Positions 27,288 through 35,968 of a stretch of 64,000 nt of DNA are shown here, piece after piece (within the stretch, counting starts at the first letter, position 1; every line of letters starts with the position of its first letter). This DNA comes from Cupriavidus sp. YR651. Its GTDB lineage: Bacteria > Pseudomonadota > Gammaproteobacteria > Burkholderiales > Burkholderiaceae. The position numbers and the translations under genes were made by a program. Location of the stretch: assembly GCF_900101625.1 (NCBI RefSeq), contig NZ_FMYZ01000012.1:62001-126000 (forward strand), written 5' to 3'. The notes under the pieces were generated by a model, which saw only the letters and a list, made by a program, of their open reading frames with translations, ran no database searches and was not told where the DNA came from.

Positions 27288-27851
27288 TTAGGGGCGCGCG
27301 GCAAGGAGGTCGAGGATGGCTTGCGTGGTGCCGGTCTCGCCCAGTCGCGGGAAGATGTGCGCGATGCTGTTGGCATGGGCGTCCGGATTCATGTCGGTCA
27401 TGGCGTCGGTGGCCAGCGTGACATGGAAGCCCAGGCTGTGGGCCTCCCGCGCGGTGGATTCCACGCCGATGCTGGTCGCCACGCCAACCACCACCACCTG
27501 CGTCACGCCAAGGCCCTTCAGGCGGGATTCGAGTTCCGTGTTACGGAAGGCACCCCAGGTGTGCTTGGTCACCAGGTGGTCCGTTGGCTGCCGGTTCAGC
27601 GCCGGAGACAGCTCGGTCCAGTCCGCGGGCGGCGCCGTGGAACCGCGGGCGGCCTGTTCGGCACGTCCCGCCGCGCGCCCAGCCACGTTGACCAGCACCA
27701 CCGGCAGCCCGTGCTGGCGGAAGCCTTCGGCCAGCCGGGCGGCATTCGCCACGATGGCGTCGGTCGGATGCGCGGTGGGCAAGGCCAGGATGCCCTTCTG
27801 CAGATCGATCACGATCAGGGCGGTCATGGGATCGAGTGTCGTCACGGCCAT
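27288..27851 (-). CDS. Isochorismatase-family hydrolase with Gly at the catalytic Cys position
   Basis: Rossmann-like hydrolase of 187 residues. The Asp of the active site is in LIVIDLQKG near residue 15 and the Lys in VTKHTWGAF near 98. The block that holds the nucleophilic Cys in nicotinamidase-type relatives (consensus TDxCVxxTA) reads ATSIGVESTA here, with Gly in the Cys position, as in true isochorismatases such as EntB and PhzD. So a thiol mechanism is unlikely. ATG 27851 has GGAG upstream; a longer frame upstream encodes only a run of prolines from the G-rich tract. Divergent from the LysE exporter. Confidence 0.88.
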   Translation of the reverse strand: MAVTTLDPMTALIVIDLQKGILALPTAHPTDAIVANAARLAEGFRQHGLPVVLVNVAGRAAGRAEQAARGSTAPPADWTELSPALNRQPTDHLVTKHTWGAFRNTELESRLKGLGVTQVVVVGVATSIGVESTAREAHSLGFHVTLATDAMTDMNPDAHANSIAHIFPRLGETGTTQAILDLLAARP

Positions 27852-27867
27852 GATGAGCTCCGGTGGC

Positions 27868-27890
27868 GGGGGAGGGGGAGGGGGAGGGGG
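27868..27890 (+). repeat. G-quadruplex-type tract, four runs of five G
   Basis: Four runs of five G separated by single A bases, a textbook intramolecular quadruplex motif with one-base loops. It lies in the divergent promoter region, 17 bases before the isochorismatase-family start codon (whose own strand is C-rich here). It could affect transcription or slip in replication. Confidence 0.85.
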
Positions 27891-28062
27891 AAATGGCACC
27901 TGTCAGGGGCTGGCGAGCCCGGTGCGGCGGCCCGGGCATCACGCCACGCAGTTTGGCACCTTTCCCTATAATTGGCCGACCTTCATTGGCCCATCTTGAT
28001 CGGTCCACCTTGAGCCTCCCGCGAGCCATCCCGCCGCGGCCCCTTCCCACGAGGAATACGCC

Positions 28063-28695
28063 ATGCTGACCCTGCACGACCTCGCCTTCTTCGCATTAGC
28101 CGCCCTGATCCTGGTGCTCACGCCGGGTCCGAACATGATCTATTGCGTGTCGCGTGCGTTGTGCCAGGGCCGTGCCGCGGGGCTGATCTCGCTGGCCGGC
28201 GTGCTGCTGGGGTTTGTGGTGCACCTGATGGCGGCGGCGCTGGGCCTGACCGCGCTGCTCATGGCCGTGCCGTTCGCGTTCGACGCCATCCGCATGGCTG
28301 GCGCCGCCTACCTGCTCTGGCTGGCGTGGCAGGCCGTGCGTCCCGGCGGCGCTGCGCCGTTCCAGGCGCGCGCGCTGCCGGACGACCCGCCGCGCAAGCT
28401 GTTCAGCATGGGCTTCATCACCAACCTGCTGAATCCGAAGGTGGCGATGTTCTACCTGTCGTTCTTCCCGCAGTTCCTGCATCCGGAGAACGGCTCGGTG
28501 CTGTGGCAGAGCCTGCAGCTGGGCGCGGTACAGATTGGCGTCAGCGGCACGGTCAATCTCATGCTGGTGCTGGGCGCGTCCGGGATTACCGCGTTCCTGT
28601 CGCGCAGCGAAGGGTGGCTGCGCGCGCAGCGCTATGTCATGGGGACGGTGCTCGGCGCGCTGGCGATGCGCATCGCCATGAGCGACCGGAAGTAA
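28063..28695 (+). CDS. LysE/RhtB-family exporter
   Basis: Inner-membrane exporter of 210 residues with six hydrophobic segments, in the LysE/RhtB group that expels amino acids or their derivatives. The family mark LTPGPNMIYCVSRAL lies at residues 20-34, and the central loop carries the basic/Pro-rich stretch before GFITNLLNPKVAMFYLSFFPQF. ACGAGGA precedes the ATG. A TATAAT hexamer at 27967-27972 is a possible -10. Substrate unknown. Confidence 0.93.
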   Translation: MLTLHDLAFFALAALILVLTPGPNMIYCVSRALCQGRAAGLISLAGVLLGFVVHLMAAALGLTALLMAVPFAFDAIRMAGAAYLLWLAWQAVRPGGAAPFQARALPDDPPRKLFSMGFITNLLNPKVAMFYLSFFPQFLHPENGSVLWQSLQLGAVQIGVSGTVNLMLVLGASGITAFLSRSEGWLRAQRYVMGTVLGALAMRIAMSDRK

Positions 28696-28730
28696 GGCGG
28701 CGCGCCAACGGTCGCAAATAAGGCGGTGCG

Positions 28731-29759
28731 CTAGCGCACGCTATAGGGAAAGCGAAAGCGCTCGGCCAGTTGGGAAAGATGGTCGCGCAGGCGGCTGATT
28801 TCAGCGGACAGTTGCAGCGTCAGGAACGCAAACGAGCTGTGCCCGATGGAAGGGTCGTCCGGATGCGGTGCCGGCAGTGACACCCCCTGCCGCACGAGCG
28901 TTTCGTCGCCCGCCTCCAGCGCGCTGGCCATCTCCAGCAGCAGGTCGCGAATGCCACGCTCGTCGCCGCACGGGTCGCTCATCTCGGGGTCGATCGCGGC
29001 CAGCATCTCCAGGGCGCTGATGCATACCCGGACGCTGTGCTGCACCTCTTCCAGTTCCGTCGCCGGCACGCCCGTTTCCTTGGCGACGGACGGAATCAGG
29101 CTGCGCAGCTGAACCAGCAATCCTCCCAGCTTCATCATGTCCTGCTGCCGCTCCTTTTCGCCTTCGAATCCGCGTTCGATCTTGGCGTGCACGGCCGCGC
29201 AGGCCCGCAGCAGGCCCGCTAGCCTGAAGCGCCAGGAATACGACGCGTACGCGGGTAGCGCAAAGGAGAACACGAGTGCGATGACCGTCCCGATCAGCAC
29301 GTCGACCGTCCGCCAGATCGCGTCGGCGACATGCTGGTCGCCATGACCGGCCGTGATGACGACGGTGATCGCGGCCAGCAGCGCGATATACCCGCCCTTG
29401 CCGACCGCGTGGTACGCGCAGTAGCCGCATACCAGCGCCAGCAGCAGGTAGGTCAGCATCGGGATGCCGAAGTAGGCTTCCTGCAGGATCAAGAACAGGC
29501 CGATAAACGCGCCGATCAGCGTGCCGGCGCCGCGCTCGGCGGCGCGCCGGCGGATATTGCCGTGGTGCTGCAGCCCGCCGATGACCACCAGCACGGTGAT
29601 CGTCGCCCATTCGCCATGGGGAATGTTGATGCCGGTGGTGAGCGCGATCGACACCAGCAACGCCAGCGCCACCCGCGTCGCGTGGAAGATGCGAGCCTGG
29701 CGGAATCGTCGGTCGGGGTCGAACAGCGCGCTGGTTGATTTTCGCAGGGCCTCGAACAT
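28731..29759 (-). CDS. FUSC-family inner-membrane transporter
   Basis: Protein of about 342 residues in the fusaric-acid-resistance-like (FUSC/YccS) family, thought to export aromatic acids or similar compounds. Hydrophobic segments cluster between about residues 30 and 180, with GEWATITVLVVIGGLQHHGN and the ERGAGTLIGAFIGL block characteristic of the family. The second half is cytoplasmic and helical. It is half the length of YccS-type proteins, so it has one membrane module. Start is uncertain: ATG 29759 begins MFEALRKS; ATG 29813 would add 18 residues. No good ribosome site precedes either. Divergent from an SDR gene. Confidence 0.86.
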   Translation of the reverse strand: MFEALRKSTSALFDPDRRFRQARIFHATRVALALLVSIALTTGINIPHGEWATITVLVVIGGLQHHGNIRRRAAERGAGTLIGAFIGLFLILQEAYFGIPMLTYLLLALVCGYCAYHAVGKGGYIALLAAITVVITAGHGDQHVADAIWRTVDVLIGTVIALVFSFALPAYASYSWRFRLAGLLRACAAVHAKIERGFEGEKERQQDMMKLGGLLVQLRSLIPSVAKETGVPATELEEVQHSVRVCISALEMLAAIDPEMSDPCGDERGIRDLLLEMASALEAGDETLVRQGVSLPAPHPDDPSIGHSSFAFLTLQLSAEISRLRDHLSQLAERFRFPYSVR

Positions 29760-29902
29760 ATCGGCGATCACTTGGGAGACCGGAACGTCTCCAGTGTATA
29801 GACCGCGCCGCATGTTCCGCAATGTTTCGATGACAGCACAGCCGCCTGCCTGCCGGCGCCTGGGTCATAATCGCTCGCCAACCCAGCACAGGACATTTCC
29901 CC

Positions 29903-30619
29903 ATGAAGCCATCCGCGGTATTGATTACAGGCGCCTCCAAGGGCATCGGCCTCGCCGTGGCCGCGCAACTCGCGGCGCAGGGGCAGCAGGTCGTCGGCCT
30001 GGCGCGCCAGGCCGATGGCATCGGCTTTCCGGGCACGCTGCTGGCATGCGACCTGTCGAGCATGACGCAGACGGCGACCGCGCTGGGCCGCATTGCGGAA
30101 TCCTTCGAGATCACGCGCATTGTCAACAATGTCGGCATCGCCAGCCCGCAGCCGTTTGGCGCGGTGGACCTGGAAGTGCTGCAGAACGTATTTGACCTGA
30201 ACGTGCGCGCGGCCATCCAGGTCACGCAGTTCTTTGTGGAAGGCATGAAGCAGCGGCGCGAGGGGCGCATCGTCAATGTCTGCAGCCGCGCGATCCACGG
30301 CGGCTACGACCGCACGGCCTACTCCGCAGCCAAGGCCGCGCTGGTGGGCTGCACCAAGACCTGGGCGCTGGAGCTGGCCAGCTATGGCGTCACATCGAAC
30401 GCCGTGGCCCCGGGGCCAATCGAGACCGAGCTGTTCCGCAAGTCGCGCCCGGCGGGCAGCGAAGGCGAGAAACAGGTGCTGAAGTCGATCCCGATGGGAC
30501 GGCTTGGCACGCCGGAGGAGGTGGCCGCGGCGATCTGCTTCCTGCTTTCCGATGGCGCCGGCTTCATCACCGGGCAGGTGCTGGGGGTGGATGGCGGCGG
30601 CAGCCTGGGCGGTCGCTGA
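29903..30619 (+). CDS. SDR-family oxidoreductase, FabG-like
   Basis: Classical SDR of 238 residues. The cofactor motif GASKGIG is near residues 10-16, NNVGIA near 77, the catalytic Ser in NVCSRA, YSAAK Tyr/Lys pair near 142, and the PGPIETELF loop after it. The C-terminus GQVLGVDGGGSL is the usual FabG-like end. It is shorter than the other SDR in this window and not closely related to it. It likely reduces a 3-oxoacyl or other ketone with NAD(P)H. It stands alone, divergent from the FUSC gene. Confidence 0.9.
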   Translation: MKPSAVLITGASKGIGLAVAAQLAAQGQQVVGLARQADGIGFPGTLLACDLSSMTQTATALGRIAESFEITRIVNNVGIASPQPFGAVDLEVLQNVFDLNVRAAIQVTQFFVEGMKQRREGRIVNVCSRAIHGGYDRTAYSAAKAALVGCTKTWALELASYGVTSNAVAPGPIETELFRKSRPAGSEGEKQVLKSIPMGRLGTPEEVAAAICFLLSDGAGFITGQVLGVDGGGSLGGR

Positions 30620-30784
30620 TCGCCTGACACGACGAGGACGGCCTGTGCCTGATGGCGGGACCGGCGCACGTCAGGGCCGTCGGCCAGCCAGGACGGGTCC
30701 CTGGCCGCGCGCATCGGGCACTGCCATACTGAATACGAGGGATTGCTCTGGAAAACGTGAGCGATCCCGCCGCAAGACACAGGG

Positions 30785-31999
<1,215 letters not shown>

Positions 32000-32079
32000 A
32001 TCAGGCTAACCCGCGCGCGCCCGGGCGACGACACCGGCCGTTGTGGGCCGAAGAGAGCCAGCCACAGGCGAGAAACAAG

Positions 32080-32107
32080 AACGGCAGAGCGAGTGCTCTG
32101 CCGTTTT
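32080..32107 (+). terminator. Rho-independent terminator after rtcB
   Basis: Perfect 11-bp stem (AACGGCAGAGC 32080-32090 with GCTCTGCCGTT 32095-32105), a GAGT tetraloop and a short T run. It lies 80 bases after the rtcB stop. Confidence 0.92.
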
Positions 32108-32120
32108 CATTCGTTTGCGT

Positions 32121-32172
32121 GACGTAGTGGCGAGACATACTAGCGCGACGTACTAGCGAGACGTAGTGCGGA
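32121..32172 (+). repeat. Tandem 13-bp repeat downstream of rtcB
   Basis: Four head-to-tail 13-base units, consensus GACGTAGTAGCGA with variants at two to three positions per copy. It starts 14 bases after the rtcB terminator and lies in non-coding DNA before the convergent flgN gene. Confidence 0.85.
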
Positions 32173-32284
32173 GGTGCGACTCCGCACGGGCATCAGCACG
32201 CCGACGACCGCCGACCAGCCCGCCATGTCGCTGGCCGGCGTCGGAGCGATCCGGTTCGGGTTTGCGGTCGGGGTCGGGCCCCGC

Positions 32285-32749
32285 TCAGCCGGCGGCCAGG
32301 CTCACGCCTGCGGCGGCGTTCTGGGCCTTGCCGTCGCGGCCGTACATCTCGTTCGGGGTCATGCCGCCCTGACGCAGCACCTGGATGGCTTCCTGCGTGA
32401 AAGCCAGGTGCGCGCTGACGATCGCGCCGTTCAATTCGTTGGCGTCGCGGGCCTTGTGGGCGAAGAACACCACCTTGCGCCAGGCTTCGGCCACCGCCGG
32501 TTCGATCAGGCGGCCCACCAGCAGGCCACCAGCGCCCACGCGCAGACCCAGCGCGATCATCTGCGCCTCGCGTGCCGCGGTGGCGCGGTCCAGCACCTGA
32601 GCCAGTTCCATCTTCTTGCTGAGCAGATCGCTCAGTGCCTGGAAATCCTGGTGCCTGATGGCTTCGCGCTCATCCGCAAGGGCGCGGCCAAAGGCCGCAA
32701 TGGCGTCAGCTTCAAGCTTGAGGGTCTGGATCAGGGCTGCTTGGCTCAT
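32285..32749 (-). CDS. flgN: Flagellar export chaperone FlgN
   Basis: Cytoplasmic helical chaperone of 154 residues for the hook-associated proteins FlgK and FlgL, whose genes lie 9 kb away in this window. The product is Ala/Glu/Leu-rich and helical with the FlgN order (LKLEADAIAAFGRALADEREAI at the N-terminus, cut here for brevity at conserved residues 10-31). The C-terminal tail GKAQNAAAGVSLAAG is flexible, as expected for substrate binding. It starts 10 bases after flgM, so it is cotranscribed from the sigma-28 promoter. Confidence 0.92.
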   Translation of the reverse strand: MSQAALIQTLKLEADAIAAFGRALADEREAIRHQDFQALSDLLSKKMELAQVLDRATAAREAQMIALGLRVGAGGLLVGRLIEPAVAEAWRKVVFFAHKARDANELNGAIVSAHLAFTQEAIQVLRQGGMTPNEMYGRDGKAQNAAAGVSLAAG

Positions 32750-32759
32750 GTCAGGTGAG

Positions 32760-33077
32760 TTATTGGCTGTCGCCCTGGCTCAGCTCACGCAGGGACGCGA
32801 GCAAGCCATCGGCGATCTTGCTGGGATCAATCTTGATCCGGCCCTCCGCAATCGCCAGGCGGATTTCCTCGACCTTGCCGGTATCGATGTCGTCGTCAGA
32901 CTCATTGACGAGACGCGAACCGATTTCGCGGACCTGTGCAGCCAGCGGGCTGACGCGCACGCCGGTCAGGGCGGAGGGATCCGATGACGTTGCAGCGCCA
33001 TTGGCGGCCGGTCGTGCGGCGCCATCGGCGGCCGCGCTGTCGGCGGGCCGGGACGTGGTGGACTGGTTGATCTTCAC
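32760..33077 (-). CDS. flgM: Anti-sigma-28 factor FlgM
   Basis: Small inhibitor of FliA of 105 residues, secreted through the completed hook to release FliA. The N-terminal MKINQS start and the disordered Ala/Ser/Pro-rich first half are typical. The C-terminal sigma-binding half has VRVSPLAAQVREI, then DTGKVEEIRLAIAEGRIKID and IADGLLASLREL. The near-consensus sigma-28 promoter 28 bases upstream shows that FlgM is made under FliA control, closing a feedback loop with fliA at 21.8 kb. Confidence 0.95.
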   Translation of the reverse strand: MKINQSTTSRPADSAAADGAARPAANGAATSSDPSALTGVRVSPLAAQVREIGSRLVNESDDDIDTGKVEEIRLAIAEGRIKIDPSKIADGLLASLRELSQGDSQ

Positions 33078-33104
33078 GGGTAATCCTTGCTGGGTTCCTC
33101 TGAC

Positions 33105-33131
33105 TTATCGGATGCCGGGCGCGAAACTTTA
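33105..33131 (-). promoter_or_regulatory. Sigma-28 (FliA) promoter of flgMN
   Basis: On the minus strand: TAAAGTTT, an 11-base spacer, then TCCGATAA. The FliA consensus is TAAAGTTT-N11-GCCGATAA, so only one base differs. The -10 element ends 27 bases before the flgM ATG, leaving a short leader. Confidence 0.92.
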
Positions 33132-33260
33132 GGCTCTCCTGCGCCGATCCGGCGGGCTGCCGGCATTCTCGCACGGCCATCCGCATACTCGGCTTGTTCC
33201 TGTTTCGGCTGGCTTCCCAGCGCTTACTTCTGCCTACTTCCTATAACGTCAAAGTGATGC

Positions 33261-33998
33261 TTACTGCTGAAGCACCACGGTGTCGCCGCTGCGCACCAGG
33301 CCGCTGACGACCTGCCCGTTGCGCAGCCGTACCTGGACCGTATTGCCGGTGGCGGCATCGGCCAGCACCTTGCCTTCGCTGGTGAGCTGGAAGGCGTCGC
33401 CTTCCACGGTGACGTTCACGGTCTGGCCCGATTTCACGGCGATGGCCTTCTTGAGCAGATCCGTGCGCATCGGCGATCCGGCGGCGATCCGGTTGGCTGC
33501 CACCGCGCCGTTGACCTGTGCGGGATCCGTCACCACCGAGCGCGGCAGCGCGGCCAGGTCGCCCTGGCGGACTTCGAGGTCGGCGGCGCTGATCGTCTCG
33601 CCGGGCGCCATGGCGCGCGCGGCCACATAGTAATCAGTCAGCACCGAGACGCGCGCCTGCATATAGCGAATCCACGGCCGGTCGCCGCCGCAGCGCACGC
33701 CCACGGCCACACGGCCCCAGGGCGCGGCGCCCGGGGGCAGGAACGGCTCCGGATTGACGCATTCGGGGGCGCGGCCACCCGACGGCGGCACGACCTGCAC
33801 GCTGACCTTGCCCGGCAGGCCGTTGGCCTGGCGCTGCAGGAATTGTTCGACGGCCACGCGCGCGGGGTCGTCGGCAAACGGCGTGGCGGCCGTGGGCGGC
33901 GCCACCGGCGTGACCTGGGCAGGCGCGGCCAATACGGACTGCGCCAGCGCGATGCCGGCCAGTGCCAGCAGCCTGGCGGCCTGGCGATAGATATTCAT
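33261..33998 (-). CDS. flgA: Flagellar P-ring chaperone FlgA
   Basis: Periplasmic protein of 245 residues that helps FlgI assemble the P-ring. It has a signal peptide (about residues 1-25, ending SVLA), a variable Pro/Thr-rich linker, then the SAF-type domain. Marks are AMAPGETISAADLEVRQGDL near 130, AANRIAAGSPMRTDLL, and the C-terminal VQVRLRNGQVVSGLVRSGDTVVL. ATG 33998 is preceded by GGATG at weak spacing; ATG 34007 (adding MTP) is possible. Divergent from flgB, as in many beta-proteobacteria. Confidence 0.94.
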   Translation of the reverse strand: MNIYRQAARLLALAGIALAQSVLAAPAQVTPVAPPTAATPFADDPARVAVEQFLQRQANGLPGKVSVQVVPPSGGRAPECVNPEPFLPPGAAPWGRVAVGVRCGGDRPWIRYMQARVSVLTDYYVAARAMAPGETISAADLEVRQGDLAALPRSVVTDPAQVNGAVAANRIAAGSPMRTDLLKKAIAVKSGQTVNVTVEGDAFQLTSEGKVLADAATGNTVQVRLRNGQVVSGLVRSGDTVVLQQ

Positions 33999-34361
33999 AG
34001 GGGTCATCCCTGCAAGGAGGATGAGGCGGCCCGGTGGCGTTGACCCCCGGCGATGCCGCCGCACAACAGTTGATCGCACAGGGCGCGCGGCGGACCGTGA
34101 ATGGCTGCGCCCCCTGGCTGTCCGGCAAGCCCCGCGCGGCGCGGATGGCGGGCGCGGCGATGCCGGTCAGTGGAAGCCATTGTAGGCAGCCTCGCGCGAA
34201 GGCTCGGGGCGAATTGCGCGGATTTCTCCGTCTTATTCGCGCGATTGGCGTGACAACCCGGCCCCTAAGATGGCAACCCTGAAGAAGCCCGGCTGGGGCG
34301 TATACCCGGTCTACGGCAGTTCCCTCCCAGAAATGAAGCCATAGCAGGAAAGGCAGACACG
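33999..34361. other. Divergent flgA/flgB control region
   Basis: About 360 bases between divergent flagellar operons without a credible gene. It should carry the class II promoters for flgA and for flgB-J. No sigma-28 or sigma-54 consensus was found. A TACAAT (minus strand, about 34178-34183) might be the flgA -10 element. Confidence 0.4.
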
Positions 34362-34766
34362 ATGGACAGACTCGATGCGGCGTTGCGCTTCCAGCAGGAA
34401 GCCATGAGCCTTCGCACCCAGCGGCAATCGGTGATTGCCTCGAACATCGCCCACGCGGATACCCCGGGCTACAAGGCGCGCGATTTCGATTTCGCCAGCA
34501 CGCTGGCGCAGTCCGTGGAGCGCGGCAAGCGCAACGAAGGCATGTCCCTGTCGACCACGTCCACCCGCCACCTGCCGGGCCAGGCGCCCACTTCCGGCAG
34601 CGCCGACCTCGATTACCGCATCCCGCTGCAGTCCAGCGTGGACGGCAACACCGTGGAAATGGATACCGAGCGCGTGGCGTTTGCCGACAACACCGTGCAC
34701 TTCGAGGCTGGCCTGACGGTCATGAGCTCCAAGATCAAGACGATGTTGTCCGCGATCCAGAACTAA
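34362..34766 (+). CDS. flgB: Flagellar proximal rod protein FlgB
   Basis: Rod protein of 134 residues exported by the flagellar type III system. The conserved N-terminal rod-family signature appears as VIASNIAHADTPGYKARDF at residues 25-43. The C-terminal helix (FEAGLTVMSSKIKTMLSAIQ) matches the other rod proteins. It opens the flgBCDEFGHIJ operon; flgC begins 12 bases later. The ATG is preceded by a weak purine-rich stretch. Confidence 0.96.
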   Translation: MDRLDAALRFQQEAMSLRTQRQSVIASNIAHADTPGYKARDFDFASTLAQSVERGKRNEGMSLSTTSTRHLPGQAPTSGSADLDYRIPLQSSVDGNTVEMDTERVAFADNTVHFEAGLTVMSSKIKTMLSAIQN

Positions 34767-34778
34767 CGAGGACCCGCC

Positions 34779-35186
34779 ATGCCCTCCATGAATATCTTCG
34801 ACGTGGCCGGCTCCGCCATGGCCGCGCAGTCGCAGCGCATGAACGTGACGGCGTCTAACCTCGCCAACGCCGACAGCGCCGTGGCGCCCAACGGCCAGCC
34901 TTACCGCGCCAAGCAGGTCATCTTCGAGATGGCGCCCACGCCGGGCCAGAGCGATGTCGGCGGCGTGCAGGTGGCCGGCGTCATGGAAGACGGGGCGCCG
35001 CCGCGCATGATCCACAACCCCACGCACCCGCTGGCGGACGCCAACGGCTACGTGACGATGCCCAACGTGAACCCGGTGGAAGAGATGGTCAACATGATCT
35101 CGGCGTCGCGTTCGTACCAGGCCAACGTGGAGGTGCTCAACACCGCCAAGAACATGATGCTGAAGACGCTGACGATCGGTCAGTGA
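34779..35186 (+). CDS. flgC: Flagellar proximal rod protein FlgC
   Basis: Rod protein of 135 residues. N-terminal rod signature MNVTASNLANADS at residues 21-33, with the FlgC-type PNGQPYRAKQVIFE following. The conserved C-terminal segment NPVEEMVNMISASRSYQANV (106-125) is shared with FlgE, FlgF and FlgG. CGAGGA lies before the ATG. Cotranscribed with flgB and flgD. Confidence 0.96.
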   Translation: MPSMNIFDVAGSAMAAQSQRMNVTASNLANADSAVAPNGQPYRAKQVIFEMAPTPGQSDVGGVQVAGVMEDGAPPRMIHNPTHPLADANGYVTMPNVNPVEEMVNMISASRSYQANVEVLNTAKNMMLKTLTIGQ

Positions 35187-35229
35187 CGCCACGTTTTTTG
35201 AATCTCTCCAGGACTAGCCGGAACACAAC

Positions 35230-35892
35230 ATGACGACCACTTCTTCTGTCGGCAGCAATTCCTCCGTGAATGACGCGCTCAAGAGCGGCAGCTCCAGCGC
35301 CCAGGATCTGCAGAACAACTTCCTGAAAATGCTGGTCACGCAGATGACCAACCAGGATCCGACCAACCCGATGGATAACTCGCAGCTGACCTCCCAGCTC
35401 GCGCAGATCAGCACGGTGAGCGGCCTGCAGACCATGAACGAGACGATGACCGCGCTGCTGCAGCAGACCGCGGCCAGCCGCGCGATGGATTCCGCCGCGC
35501 TGATCGGCAAGACCGTGATGGTGCCGGGTTCCACCGTGAGCGTGGCCGGCGGCACGGCCGGCAAGATCGGCGTGGACGTCCCGTCGACGGCCGACGCGGT
35601 GACCGTGCAGGTGCTGGACAAGGACGGCAACGTGGTCCGCAACATCAACATGAAGGGCCAGACGGCCGGCGTGCACGACATCCCCTGGGACGGCAAGAAC
35701 GACCAGGGCAACGCGGTGGCGGACGGCGACTACAGCTTCAAGGTCACCGCCACGGCCGAAGGCAAGGACGTGGGCCCGATCGCACTGGTCTACGGCAAGG
35801 TGCAGGCCATCAGCGGCGACAGCACCGGCGTGCTGGTCGAACTGAGCGACGGCAAGAAGGCCAACGTCGACGACGTGCGCCGCATTTCCTGA
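35230..35892 (+). CDS. flgD: Flagellar hook-capping protein FlgD
   Basis: Scaffold of 220 residues that caps the growing hook. Residues 25-50 hold the FlgD signature (LQNNFLKMLVTQMTNQDPTN), followed by DNSQLTSQLAQISTVSGL. The C-terminal Ig-like/Tudor part contains MKGQTAGVHDIPWDGKNDQG and VADGDYSFKVTA. It precedes flgE in the usual order, 43 bases after flgC. Confidence 0.95.
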   Translation: MTTTSSVGSNSSVNDALKSGSSSAQDLQNNFLKMLVTQMTNQDPTNPMDNSQLTSQLAQISTVSGLQTMNETMTALLQQTAASRAMDSAALIGKTVMVPGSTVSVAGGTAGKIGVDVPSTADAVTVQVLDKDGNVVRNINMKGQTAGVHDIPWDGKNDQGNAVADGDYSFKVTATAEGKDVGPIALVYGKVQAISGDSTGVLVELSDGKKANVDDVRRIS

Positions 35893-35968
35893 TCCAGCTA
35901 TTCACGCATCACCCGGTCCGGCACACGCGCGGGCATTCTACGAACGACAGCCTACATAGGGGAAAATC

